A DNA stretch of 64,000 nt, from contig JBKYIJ010000008.1 of NCBI GenBank assembly GCA_047030855.1, positions 248,001 to 312,000 of the forward strand, in the 5' to 3' direction. Position 1 is the first letter of the stretch; every line of letters begins with the position of its first letter. This DNA comes from QVMM01 sp047030855 (lineage in GTDB: Bacteria; Bacteroidota; Bacteroidia; Bacteroidales; Dysgonomonadaceae). Below the pieces are notes generated by a model. The model made no database searches, was not told the DNA's origin, and worked only from the letters and a program-made list of their open reading frames with translations. Made by a program: the position numbers and the translations under genes. Of this stretch, positions 25,816 through 34,392 are shown one piece after another.

Positions 25816-26139
25816 GGTGAAATTCCATTTATGACAATAGTGCAAAGATACTAAGAATTATGGATGTTTCTTTTTTATATCAAAAATGTTTGGTTATTAC
25901 ACCCAATGAGAAGAAACAAGAGTATCTAAAAATATCTGTAATCCCCTTGTTTAGTTTTTCGTATTTTGCTCTATTTTTATCCCAATACTTTACTAAAATT
26001 TCGATGCTTTTATCAGAACCAGTTTAAATCACGTTTTTATTTTTCTTGGCATGCTACTATGAGTATTTCTGGGTATTTCGGAAGCAATGCCATTTTTTAA
26101 TTCGAATATATCTTTGTATGGAAGATGGGGAAAGATAGT

Positions 26140-27027
26140 TTATTCCCTCTCCCGATACTCCATAATCTTCTCCTCACAGATGCGTTTAGTAATATCACGA
26201 AGTAATTCCACTTTAGGCAGTAAAGCGTCAATATCCTCTTTGGTAACTACAAAATCAGGGTCATAGCGTCCATTTACATAAGCAGCTTTGATAAGCTCGA
26301 ACAGACGTTTTTCTTCGGGAGTGTCCTGTGGAAAGACTTTGATAAACTCATTAGAATATTTCTTTACAGAATTTAGCAATTTTGTAAGATTATGCTGCTT
26401 AGGATTCTCAAGTGTATTAACTAAACGAATTGCATAGATATAGTTTTCACAAGTCTGGTGGAGATTGAAGGATGCTAACTTATATTTCTCCTTTTCATAA
26501 TTGAATATTGCTGTTTCGAAAAAGTCGTTAGCATAATTAAATTTATCATCAAAATACTCCTGCGCCTGTTGCTTTATTTCTTCCAGATTGAGCTTACGTC
26601 TCCGTGCAAGTTTGAATTTTCCGCTATCATATAGCACAACGCCTTCCTGTTTTATCTGCGTATAAAAATATCGGCTTTCATCCAGATACTTATTCAGTTT
26701 CTTCATATCCTCGCTGATAAACTGAACAGGAGGTTGCCTGTCAGGGTCTTTTGCCCTGTCATAATACGCATCCTCTATATTGTTAAGAACTTTAATAGCA
26801 ATACCATCCGAAATTCCACTTGTTACCACCAATATATCGTAATCGCTTACATAGAACTGTCTTTTGCCAAACTCATATTTCTCATCATACACCACATAAT
26901 CGTTTCGGGCATAACTTCCGAAAAGTATTATCATTTCGGTTTGTTTGAGCCGTTGCAAAATAGATTCGACAAGAAAATGTAAATCTCTCTGATTGGTAGA
27001 TGGTAAATATGTAATTGACTTTTTCAT
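26140..27027 (-). CDS. Fused MNT nucleotidyltransferase - HEPN domain protein
   Basis: 295 residues. The N-terminal nucleotidyltransferase has IILFGSYARND (GSx pattern) and the paired acids YDILVV in VSDYDILVV. The C-terminal half is helical HEPN-like (KYKLASFNLHQTCENYIYAI, then KAAYVNGRYDPDFVV). In two-gene MNT-HEPN modules the HEPN protein is an RNase toxin silenced by nucleotide transfer; here both are in one chain, as in many Bacteroidales proteins. The strict HEPN Rx4-6H is not obvious, so toxin activity is uncertain. Monocistronic. Confidence 0.82.
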   Translation of the reverse strand: MKKSITYLPSTNQRDLHFLVESILQRLKQTEMIILFGSYARNDYVVYDEKYEFGKRQFYVSDYDILVVTSGISDGIAIKVLNNIEDAYYDRAKDPDRQPPVQFISEDMKKLNKYLDESRYFYTQIKQEGVVLYDSGKFKLARRRKLNLEEIKQQAQEYFDDKFNYANDFFETAIFNYEKEKYKLASFNLHQTCENYIYAIRLVNTLENPKQHNLTKLLNSVKKYSNEFIKVFPQDTPEEKRLFELIKAAYVNGRYDPDFVVTKEDIDALLPKVELLRDITKRICEEKIMEYRERE

Positions 27028-27284
27028 TCAGTTTATTGTTTACTACAAAAATAAGAATAATAACAATACAAAATAATAAAAGGGTCTGCGACCCTAAAGA
27101 TATAGAAAAAAGGAAAATCGGGATTAACTTTTTGTCTGTTAATTGTATATTTGTATCCACATCCTGTTATTGTTGGTTGGATATCTGTTCTGACTGACGA
27201 AAGAAAAACCGCAGCGATATAAAAATTATTCATTTAGTATTTATATCGGCTTGATTCCCCAATCAGGCTTAAAAGCGGACGTTT

Positions 27285-27680
27285 ATGCAAAATCGTGATA
27301 ATAATTTTGAAACCCTTATCGGGCATGCCAAGTCTATGCTCGGTCGCTCCTATGAAGGACTGAAAAGAAAGTATCTTCACTATCCTATTTCTTTAACGGT
27401 ACATCTTGAAAATAAAATATTGGAAAAGGTTATCGAAATACGTTTTAGTGAACAGCAAGCAACAACCTCTCTCGATTTCGACCAAACGGATGAATGTACT
27501 GCTGTTTATCTCTTCTTTGATACTCAAAATGATGAAAACAGTTTTATCGAATATTTAGCAAAATCCTATGATTTCGATTTCAGGAAAAATTGTTGGATAA
27601 TGGCGAATTGCTATCTAAAGATAAAACCGTCCAAATATGAAATAGCGTTTTTATTTTATGAAAAATGTATTGAAAGATAA
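27285..27680 (+). CDS. Hypothetical protein (131 aa)
   Basis: The frame starts MQNRDNNFETLIGHAKSMLG and includes YDFDFRKNCWIMANCYLKIK. It has a mixed charged composition without signal peptide or membrane span. It lies alone between the MNT-HEPN gene and the big hairpin at 27841. I recognise no domain; the coding potential is moderate, supported by length and codon use similar to neighbours. Confidence 0.5.
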   Translation: MQNRDNNFETLIGHAKSMLGRSYEGLKRKYLHYPISLTVHLENKILEKVIEIRFSEQQATTSLDFDQTDECTAVYLFFDTQNDENSFIEYLAKSYDFDFRKNCWIMANCYLKIKPSKYEIAFLFYEKCIER

Positions 27681-27840
27681 AGGTATTATCAAAGATAAAA
27701 CCAGAATATTCTGTAGAGGATGAGGCGGGCAACTTTTGTCCCCCCTCAAGTTTTATATTTGGTATAAATATAGGCTTCTGAAAAAAACTGATTTTCATGT
27801 TTGTGTTTTTCATATTTCCGATACTCTGCGTCGGAATCGG

Positions 27841-28013
27841 CTTCGCATACTCTGTCCCTGTGGCAGACAAGAATAACCGGTGCGAAACGTCAAATTTTTA
27901 GCAGGGAAATACGACCCCGTCAGGGTGGAGATTTTCCTGCTAAATCCGTCAGGACAAGAATTTGACCGTTGAAGCACGTATATATACCTTAGCCACAGGG
28001 ACAGAGTGCGAAG
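27841..28013. repeat. Large nested inverted repeat (about 173 bp) beyond the relaxase gene
   Basis: Outer arms: the 22-bp sequence at 27992-28013 is the reverse complement of 27841-27864 apart from a 2-nt insertion. Middle arms: GTCAAATT (27889-27896) against AATTTGAC (27959-27966). Inner arms: TTTAGCAGGGAAAT (27897-27910) against ATTTTCCTGCTAAA (27931-27944), with a CCC-CGTCA-GGG tip. The whole folds as one long imperfect hairpin, 17 bp beyond the relaxase stop. It may be a terminator, a small non-coding element or a mobile-element end. Confidence 0.75.
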
Positions 28014-28029
28014 CTAACAGCACAGAAGT

Positions 28030-28977
28030 CTATAAACCTCTTCTATATTTCTGTTTTTTCTTTTTCTTACTGTTGAATTGTCGTTCTTTCTCTTCCGACT
28101 GCATCCGGTTTGTGAATTCATTTTCCAAAGCATCATCCTCTCTATGCTGTTGTATACTGCCTGTGGCAATATTAAGAACAAAATCCGGGCTATGAGCATT
28201 TTGTGATTGCTTTTGTGGGTTATCCGTGTTTTGCTTCTGATTATTATACTGGTTCTGTTTTAGCAGATTGTTCAGCTTTGAATAACTGAAACTGCGATCG
28301 ATCTCCGAACCTTTGAATGAATAATCTCCTTTCTTAAAAGATATGCCCTGTACTTCTCCTGTCTTTCCCTTGTATTTGAACCGGATGTTTATTCTCTGTT
28401 TCTTCAACTCTGAGTGAAACTGTATCCAGTCGGGTGATTGCCTTAATGCCGTTTTGATTGCTGTATATATCTCATATTTTACTTTATCAGGATCGTTGAG
28501 TTTCTGGGTATTGACTTGTTCTTTGCCTTTTCCGAATGTCAGTCCGTATTTTTCTTTCAGGGCTTTGGTTACTCTTTCGTTCCTTGCATAATCATTCTTG
28601 TCTGATATGGTTTTCCCTTCATTATCTACCCGATTGAATATGATATGGCAATGGGGATGCTCTGTGTCGTTATGCCTTACGATGATATATTGAGTATTTT
28701 CTATCTTCATCATTTGCATATACTCTTTGGCTAACTGTACCATCATCTTATTATCTGTCAGCTTGTCTTCATCTTCTTTGGCATAACTGAGCGGTATATG
28801 GCCGACTGATTTTGCCAGCTTGGGATTCATCAGGCTTTGCAGGTAAAAGCTGTTAATAATGGATTGTGTATCTATGTCCAGGACTCCTTCGCTGTCTATC
28901 AGTGTTGCGTTTTCTTTTCCCATTACATAGGAAACACATCCTTTAAAGCTTTTTCCTTTTAGAACTTTTCCAATCAT
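28030..28977 (-). CDS. Mobilization relaxase (MOBP-like)
   Basis: 315 residues. The N-terminal relaxase half shows SFKGCVSYVMGKENATLID and the metal-binding histidine motif EHPHCHIIFNRV (H-x-H-x-I), which positions the nicking site; the C-terminal half is basic and Gln/Asn-rich. It nicks oriT and remains covalently attached to the transferred strand. The gene overlaps the MobC gene by 35 bp and is typical of Bacteroidales mobilizable transposons. No own type IV secretion genes are in the window, so transfer would need a helper. Confidence 0.9.
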   Translation of the reverse strand: MIGKVLKGKSFKGCVSYVMGKENATLIDSEGVLDIDTQSIINSFYLQSLMNPKLAKSVGHIPLSYAKEDEDKLTDNKMMVQLAKEYMQMMKIENTQYIIVRHNDTEHPHCHIIFNRVDNEGKTISDKNDYARNERVTKALKEKYGLTFGKGKEQVNTQKLNDPDKVKYEIYTAIKTALRQSPDWIQFHSELKKQRINIRFKYKGKTGEVQGISFKKGDYSFKGSEIDRSFSYSKLNNLLKQNQYNNQKQNTDNPQKQSQNAHSPDFVLNIATGSIQQHREDDALENEFTNRMQSEEKERQFNSKKKKKQKYRRGL

Positions 28978-29332
28978 CGGACAGGTTGGCTATAATATAT
29001 TGTATCTGATTGAGTAATACATTTGCTCTTTTCTCAAAGTCTTTGATGTCTGCAAAATGTGCCAGCTTTACAAATTGATTCAGGTTATTACCTACATAGG
29101 AAAGCCCTTTTAGTGTTTCCATATCTTCTTTTTTTATGGGTTCTGCTATCTTTCCTTTCAGAACCGCACTATGGCAATATTCACTTAAACTCAGGTTTGC
29201 TTTGGATGCCCTATACTTGATTGCCATATATTCGCGTTCGGAAAAACAGACAGCTATCGTCTTGCTCTTCCGTTCGGACCTGCTCTTTTTAGGGCGTCCG
29301 CCTTTATTTTTATGCGTATCATTTTCTGTCAA
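28943..29332 (-). CDS. Mobilization accessory protein MobC-like
   Basis: 129 residues: a basic leader NKGGRPKKSRSERKSK, a ribbon-helix-helix/HTH region KTIAVCFSEREYMAIKYRAS, then SLSEYCHSAVLKGKI and GLSYVGNNLNQFVKLAHF, the MobC signature (G-x-N-L-N-Q). It binds oriT and helps the relaxase open the strands. Overlap of 35 bp with the relaxase gene shows co-translation. The candidate oriT lies just upstream. Confidence 0.88.
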   Translation of the reverse strand: MTENDTHKNKGGRPKKSRSERKSKTIAVCFSEREYMAIKYRASKANLSLSEYCHSAVLKGKIAEPIKKEDMETLKGLSYVGNNLNQFVKLAHFADIKDFEKRANVLLNQIQYIIANLSDDWKSSKRKKL

Positions 29333-29425
29333 TTTTTTAGTTTTATACTGCTTGGATATAATACGTCCACTTATTTATGTTATATATTCGTCCTAAAAAA
29401 TGGCGACCGGCGGGAGTGGTTTTTC

Positions 29426-29477
29426 CTTTGGCATAGCCAAAGCAAGGGGTTTTCATGCAATGAAAACATACCCTTGC
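29426..29477. other. Candidate origin of transfer (oriT) with nested inverted repeats
   Basis: Upstream of mobC: CTTTGGC-ATA-GCCAAAG (29426-29442) is followed by a long hairpin with outer arms GCAAGGG (29442-29448)/CCCTTGC (29471-29477) and inner arms TTTTCAT/ATGAAAA (29450-29466). A non-coding stretch (29333-29540) between mobC and a DUF3408 gene is where oriT is found in related elements. The nick site is not identified. Confidence 0.6.
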
Positions 29478-29540
29478 TATGCTATCGCTTTTATGGGCTG
29501 TGATAAACAGGGCATAGCCGGCAGACCGGGTATACATGGT

Positions 29541-29924
29541 TTACAAATGTATCCATTTTTCGACATCTTCGCGGTAAACTTCCAGGTGGTGACGCAGCAG
29601 GTTCTCTATAAAACCCGAGACGCTTGCTTTTTCTTCACCCAGTTTTCTGACTATACTCACTGCCTGCTCCCGGATGTCATTGCTGATGAAAACGGTTCTG
29701 CGGTCAATGATTCTGGGAACGCTTAAAAATGTTTCTTTATATTCCTGCAAATCGAGTTTACGTTGTTTAGCCGGTACAGTTTTCCGGGTAGACTTATCGG
29801 ACTTGTTCAATTCAACTTGTTCTGTAGCAGATATGGAGTCAGCCGATTGGGATGTATTGCTATACCCGTTTATATAATTCTCCATATTGAAGTCACCGGG
29901 CTCTTCTTTCTTCTTTGCTTCCAT
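29541..29924 (-). CDS. DUF3408 family mobile-element protein
   Basis: 127 residues with a low-complexity N-terminus and a conserved C-terminal half: LQEYKETFLSVPRIIDRRTV, then a ribbon-helix-helix-like ISNDIREQAVSIVRKLGEEK and VSGFIENLLRHHLEVYREDV. DUF3408 proteins accompany MobA/MobC genes in Bacteroidales conjugative and mobilizable elements and are thought to aid DNA processing. It is in the same direction as mobC. Confidence 0.82.
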   Translation of the reverse strand: MEAKKKEEPGDFNMENYINGYSNTSQSADSISATEQVELNKSDKSTRKTVPAKQRKLDLQEYKETFLSVPRIIDRRTVFISNDIREQAVSIVRKLGEEKASVSGFIENLLRHHLEVYREDVEKWIHL

Positions 29925-29946
29925 TTGATATACATTTTAAAATTGA

Positions 29947-30300
29947 TTATTTTTTACTATTACGCATTTTTTGCCGGGCGCTCCGGGCAAGGATTAAGGC
30001 TGCTTCCTCTTTGTTGTTTCCGGCTTTCGTTTGGCTTTCAGCCCAACGTAGTATCTCCTTTCGGGAGAAAACGAGTTTTCGTCCAAACTTCCGGCAGGGT
30101 ATCTCATCGGTGGAGGTCAGCTTATAAAGTTTGGATTTGGACATCGGATAACCGTGTTCACTCAGCAAAGCGAGGGCAGCCGTTAAGGTTATCGTATCTA
30201 TTTCCGGTTTCGTATCTTGCTTCTCAGGTAAGAGTTTGGACACTTCTTCCTGAACGATGGTGCGAAGTTTATCTTCTTCAGTTACAATAATATTACTCAT
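29947..30300 (-). CDS. Helix-turn-helix (excisionase-type) protein
   Basis: 117 residues: the middle region ITLTAALALLSEHGYPMSKS followed by KLYKLTSTDEIPCRKFGRKL and VFSRKEILRWAES is the winged MerR/excisionase (HTH_17) pattern used by mobile-element recombination directionality factors. It lies 22 bp before the DUF3408 gene. Probably acts with one of the integrases in excision. Confidence 0.8.
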   Translation of the reverse strand: MSNIIVTEEDKLRTIVQEEVSKLLPEKQDTKPEIDTITLTAALALLSEHGYPMSKSKLYKLTSTDEIPCRKFGRKLVFSRKEILRWAESQTKAGNNKEEAALILARSARQKMRNSKK

Positions 30301-30547
30301 CTGTTTATTTGTTAAAATGTTTCATAATAGGCTATCGTCACAGCCGTTTCCTGATTATAATCTTTTGCAAAGCTAAACTGCAAATAACTGTTTATCAAAC
30401 CGATAAAAAGTTTACACAGGCATGACAAAAGACGACATATTACGACAAATGACGACAGTCAAATCAATGTAAATGAAACACTTGTCATAAATTGTCCTAT
30501 TTTGGGCAGTATTTTAGGACAAACACGGAGAATGTAAAGGAATAAAA

Positions 30548-30973
30548 TTATTTTTCCGGTTTACATGATTTGTTTGCTTGCTTATAGGCTTCAAGCTGTT
30601 CCAGAATCAGCTTTGGAGGAAAAATATTTTTTTGGAAAAAGGAGGAATGTTGTGGTGTGATGTTGCCGTCTTTTATCCATTTATCTAAGGTCGGACGACT
30701 TATTTTCATCATTTTGATGATATCTCTTTTGAATACGGAAGGTTCTCCGTTAATAATGGTAATGTTCTTTCCGTTGATAGCTATATACCGTTTTAGGTTT
30801 GCTATGGCTTTGTCTATGTTCCGGATTTGGGGAGTCAGGTTTTTGAGGAGGGTTATTTCGATAGTGTTCATGTCATAGTCCGCCAGCTCGGGATTTTGGG
30901 ATAGTTCCTCTACGAGGCTTCTGTAGATTTCAAGCTCACGGCCTTTTAATACGTGTTTCTTGCGGCGGGGCAT
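30548..30973 (-). CDS. Helix-turn-helix mobile-element protein
   Basis: 141 residues. N-terminal basic leader MPRRKKHVLKGRELEIYRSL, helical middle, and a C-terminal DNA-binding segment KRDIIKMMKISRPTLDKWIK (HTH) followed by DGNITPQHSSFF. This arrangement occurs in mobilizable elements next to excisionase-type genes. The 247-bp space to the next gene has short spaced ACGACA copies (30431-30460) but no gene. Confidence 0.6.
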   Translation of the reverse strand: MPRRKKHVLKGRELEIYRSLVEELSQNPELADYDMNTIEITLLKNLTPQIRNIDKAIANLKRYIAINGKNITIINGEPSVFKRDIIKMMKISRPTLDKWIKDGNITPQHSSFFQKNIFPPKLILEQLEAYKQANKSCKPEK

Positions 30974-31006
30974 GGCTATAAATAAAAAGCCTATATGAAT
31001 AGGCTG

Positions 31007-31318
31007 TTATTTGAGTTTGTTTTCATTAGTCTTAGGATTCTGGCGGCAATCAAAAATAGCTGAAATATATATTTTCTCATCACTGATATAATATACTATC
31101 TTGAAATATTTCCCAACTACTAAAGAATGGTATTTCTCGGTTGTCTTTGTAGAAAATATCTCTACCGGAGCCATTTTAGGATGTTCTTTTAACGGAGCCA
31201 CTGCTTTATAAAGCTCTTCTCTCACTTTTACAGCAGCATTTACACTTCTATTACTTTTATAGAATTGATAAATATCTTTTAAATGTTCGCGGGCTTCCGG
31301 CAACCAGATTATTACCAT
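31007..31318 (-). CDS. RelE/ParE-family toxin
   Basis: 103 residues: IIWLPEAREHLKDIYQFYKS, then KHPKMAPVEI-like EHPKMAPVEIFSTKTTEKYH, and a C-terminal LVVGKYFKIVYYISDEKIYI with final FDCRQNP. This is the compact ParE/RelE fold with conserved R/W residues (RQNP end). It would inhibit gyrase or cleave mRNA; the sequence alone favours ParE-like. The start overlaps the antitoxin stop by seven bases. Confidence 0.85.
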   Translation of the reverse strand: MVIIWLPEAREHLKDIYQFYKSNRSVNAAVKVREELYKAVAPLKEHPKMAPVEIFSTKTTEKYHSLVVGKYFKIVYYISDEKIYISAIFDCRQNPKTNENKLK

Positions 31319-31551
31319 GATGCAAATTCTTTTTCAAAATCTTCATGTAATGTTCCCAATCCTTTTTTTGCATCCTGCTCACCTTTCAACAGGATCGCTT
31401 CTTTCTCTTCCGGTGAAAACTGACAAGGATTTTGTTTTTTTGCTTTTTTCAGCCTTTTTACATATTTCAAAGCTGAATTCAATAAATTAGTGTCGCTGTT
31501 TATTTCCTGTAACAGTTCACGTTCTTTTGCTTTTAATTCTAATGTTGTCAT
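31312..31551 (-). CDS. Antitoxin of the RelE/ParE pair
   Basis: 79 residues from MTTLELKAKERELLQEINSD (ATG complementary to 31549-31551; a longer frame adds two residues). It is helical and acidic at its end (LGTLHEDFEKEFASW), as for antitoxins that wrap the toxin. It precedes and overlaps the toxin gene by seven bases, the typical antitoxin-first order. No clear DNA-binding fold can be named. Confidence 0.75.
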   Translation of the reverse strand: MTTLELKAKERELLQEINSDTNLLNSALKYVKRLKKAKKQNPCQFSPEEKEAILLKGEQDAKKGLGTLHEDFEKEFASW

Positions 31552-31601
31552 ATCCAACTCCTTTCTTTATTTGCTGATATAGGCAAAGATACGTATTCTT
31601 T

Positions 31602-32756
31602 CTATAGATTGTCGAAATTAGTCAATAATTTAGCATTCTTTTCCCTTTCTTCTTTTTCAAATGAGGCTAAATAATTTTCTGTAGTTTTTAAATCGCTGTG
31701 TCCTAGACTTTCTGATATATAAGCAATATTTGCTCCACTACGTTTTAACACACTGGCGAATGAGTGCCTTGCCGTATAGGTGCTTATCCCTGATATACCA
31801 AGAGCATCACCGATCATTTTTAAGCGTTTATTAATCCTTCGGGTAACATCCTGTGTCCTTTTCTTTTGCCCTAATGGTGTATTATACCCATCCAGAAAAG
31901 GAAATACATAATTATTCGGATTTCTATCAGGATTGCCCCATCTCTCAATAATTCGTTTCATTTCGGGTGTGAGCAATGCTTCTATCTCTTTTTTCTCACG
32001 GGATGTATGAATCGTTTTGGAACGATAAAAGTGTATTTCATCTCCATCTATATTAGAAAACTTCAATTTTAGCAGGTCGTTTATATTGATCCCATTGCAT
32101 AAATAGGAGAAAAACCATAAATCCCGATAGTGTTCTGTGGTTTCTGTTTCATCAGTATAGGAAATAATCTGTTTTATCTGCTGAAGTGTCAAAGCCATCT
32201 TCCGTCCTTTTCCGATTGGAATTTCATATTTACCTTTTCCAAAAGGATATTGAGCCTCTCGTACCATCCCTACTGATTTAGCCTCATTAAATATTGCTCG
32301 CATACAACGCAAATACATGGATATGGTCGTATAACTTTTCCCTTCCGATAGCATTGCTTTCTCGTACTTCTTTAACCAATCAGTTGTTATTGCATCAAAG
32401 GTAATTTTCTTCCCTGCATATTTCTCCAGGTGGCGAAATGCACAAGCATATGTCGAAGCATTGCCTATTGCACCATCTTCTGTCAGCTTATTTATTTTAT
32501 TTTCAAAAGCAGTATTCAATGTATCGTTAATACACTTCCCCAATCGGATATTCAGATTGTCAAAAGAGAAACTGCCCTCCTCGACTAATGCACGTACAGC
32601 ATCCTCAACTTTTTCAAAAGAATTTTTAATATCCGATCTAATCGTTATTAGTTTTGGGCTTTTAGATTCTGCCAACATATTCCAATCATCGATACTTAAT
32701 TCTTTACCTGTATTGTAATACCGTTGAATCCGATTAAATACGATTTGGATTTTCAC
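31602..32756 (-). CDS. Tyrosine recombinase/integrase
   Basis: 384 residues. Phage_int_SAM_like core-binding region GAIGNASTYACAFRHLEKYA, then the catalytic domain: RDLWFFSYLCNGININDLLK (first Arg region), KTIHTSREKKEIEAL, the STYTARHSFASVLKRSGANI box (H-x-x-R), GHSDLKTTENYLASF with the nucleophilic Tyr. All signature residues are present. It likely integrates the mobilizable element carrying the relaxase genes; it lies at the end of that gene run in the same direction. Confidence 0.9.
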   Translation of the reverse strand: MKIQIVFNRIQRYYNTGKELSIDDWNMLAESKSPKLITIRSDIKNSFEKVEDAVRALVEEGSFSFDNLNIRLGKCINDTLNTAFENKINKLTEDGAIGNASTYACAFRHLEKYAGKKITFDAITTDWLKKYEKAMLSEGKSYTTISMYLRCMRAIFNEAKSVGMVREAQYPFGKGKYEIPIGKGRKMALTLQQIKQIISYTDETETTEHYRDLWFFSYLCNGININDLLKLKFSNIDGDEIHFYRSKTIHTSREKKEIEALLTPEMKRIIERWGNPDRNPNNYVFPFLDGYNTPLGQKKRTQDVTRRINKRLKMIGDALGISGISTYTARHSFASVLKRSGANIAYISESLGHSDLKTTENYLASFEKEEREKNAKLLTNFDNL

Positions 32757-33086
32757 AGGATATAATCCTGATTGTTTTTTTCTGCGGATGTCTTGTGTTG
32801 TTAGTACAACCTAGTAGTAAAAGAGCAAAGAGAGGAAACAAGAGGTAAACGATTGGCATTTAGAAAAGTATGTCTTTAGCTGTCAGATGTTGTCTATAGG
32901 CAAAAATGGCTGAAAAAGCAGAATATAGCAAACGTTCCGTTTCTAAAACGTTACCCATTTTTACCAAAGCAAAATAAGGCAGAATAATATCACAGATTGT
33001 CTTTTAAAGATACTGTTTGTCTGCTGGTTACATTGTTCAAATGACTCACATGAAAAGTAATTTTATCAACTTAAAGTGTGAGTATT
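32757..33086. other. Gap between divergent integrases
   Basis: 330 bp without a gene I can support. It contains a short inverted repeat GTTGT-TAGT-ACAAC (32797-32810) and AT-rich DNA. Probably promoters for the divergent integrase genes and possibly an element junction; no attachment core can be proven. Confidence 0.4.
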
Positions 33087-34346
33087 ATGACACAAGAATT
33101 AAAAGTATCCTTTTACCTCAAACGGGAAGGTAAAAGTAAAAAAGCAGTATCCCGTCCCGATGCCATTTATCCCATAGTCGGCAAAATCATTATCGGGAAC
33201 AGTATCGCCCAATTCGGATCAAAACTATCTGTCCCCGAACATCTCTGGAATGTTAAATCAGGACGGGCAACCGGAAAAAGCCGTGTTGCCGTTGAACTCA
33301 ATCGAGAGATTAATAAAATTAATCTCTTAATACACTCCCACTACAAAGACATTCTAGGCAGGACAGGAAAAGTAACAGCTATCGATGTAAAGAATGCCTT
33401 TCAGGGAATAGCCTCTTCCCAGAAAACCCTGCTTGCTCTGTTTAAAGATATGGCAGAAGAATTTCGCAAACGGATAGGCATCGACCGTGCCGCTTCCACT
33501 TATCCAAAATATAATGTAGCCTACAAAAACCTGAAACGTTTTCTTTGGGAAAAGTACCATGTAGAAGATATACCATTGACCCAATTAGACCTGCCGTTTA
33601 TAGAAGCTTACGACTTCGACTTACGTGTAGAACGTAAACTGAAATCAGAATCTATTGTTACTATCGTAGCCTTATTGCTGAAAACAGTCCGGATAGCCCT
33701 GCACCGGAATATGATTACCTATCCGCCATTCTTAGGTTATAAATTAGAGAAGCCTGAATTTAAACAACGGTCTTTATCTGCCGAAGAACTTGAACGACTG
33801 ATATCTACTCCCTTGAAATCATCAAGTCAGAGCTTTATCCGTGATTTGTTTGTTTTTGCAGCCTTTACAGGTCTTTCTTACATCGACCTGAAACAACTGA
33901 CCTGGAAGAATATAATTACCGAAGAAGACGGTAGCTTGTGGATTTGTATGTCAAGACAGAAAACAGATATTCCTTTTCATGTAAAGTTACTGGATATACC
34001 TATTCAGATTATTGAGAAATATAAAGGCATCAGCGGAACAGGTAAAGGCGATCCGGTTTTTAAGGTATTATCGCATAGGCGTATATCTGATGCACTAAAG
34101 ACCATTGCCAAACATTGTAATATCACAACCAACATTAGCTTCCATGTTGCCCGGCATTGTTTTGCCAGTCAGTTATGTTTATCGCAAGGCGTACCCATTG
34201 AAAGCGTCAGCCGGATGATGGGGCACCGCAACATACAGACAACCCAGCGTTACGCTCGTGTCAATAACGAGAAAATAGGCAACGATATGAAACAGCTATC
34301 CAAACGTCTGACAGGTAAATTCAGCTATACAGTCGATAATCAATAG
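33087..34346 (+). CDS. Tyrosine recombinase/integrase (full length)
   Basis: I start at the ATG at 33087 (MTQELKVSFYLKREGKSKKA); a GTG nine bases upstream is possible. 419 residues with the Bacteroidetes Arm-DNA-binding domain, core-binding SAM-like region, and catalytic domain: AAFTGLSYIDLKQLTWKNII, SRQKTDIPFHVKLLDIPIQI, FHVARHCFASQLCLSQGVPI, and MGHRNIQTTQRYARV containing Tyr. Full catalytic set (R, K, H-x-x-R, H, Y) is present. It forms a tandem with the broken integrase downstream, a pattern at ICE/transposon ends. Confidence 0.9.
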   Translation: MTQELKVSFYLKREGKSKKAVSRPDAIYPIVGKIIIGNSIAQFGSKLSVPEHLWNVKSGRATGKSRVAVELNREINKINLLIHSHYKDILGRTGKVTAIDVKNAFQGIASSQKTLLALFKDMAEEFRKRIGIDRAASTYPKYNVAYKNLKRFLWEKYHVEDIPLTQLDLPFIEAYDFDLRVERKLKSESIVTIVALLLKTVRIALHRNMITYPPFLGYKLEKPEFKQRSLSAEELERLISTPLKSSSQSFIRDLFVFAAFTGLSYIDLKQLTWKNIITEEDGSLWICMSRQKTDIPFHVKLLDIPIQIIEKYKGISGTGKGDPVFKVLSHRRISDALKTIAKHCNITTNISFHVARHCFASQLCLSQGVPIESVSRMMGHRNIQTTQRYARVNNEKIGNDMKQLSKRLTGKFSYTVDNQ

Positions 34347-34392
34347 TAGTGCAGTTATTTACAATAATCTAACAATATCCAGCTATATAATC

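Noticed and set aside
27841..28013. Integron attC array
   Set aside because: Only one hairpin is present and there is no integron integrase or cassette series nearby.
30428..30465. CRISPR-like or origin iterons (ACGACA copies)
   Set aside because: The copies are only six bases, irregularly spaced and without replication or cas genes.
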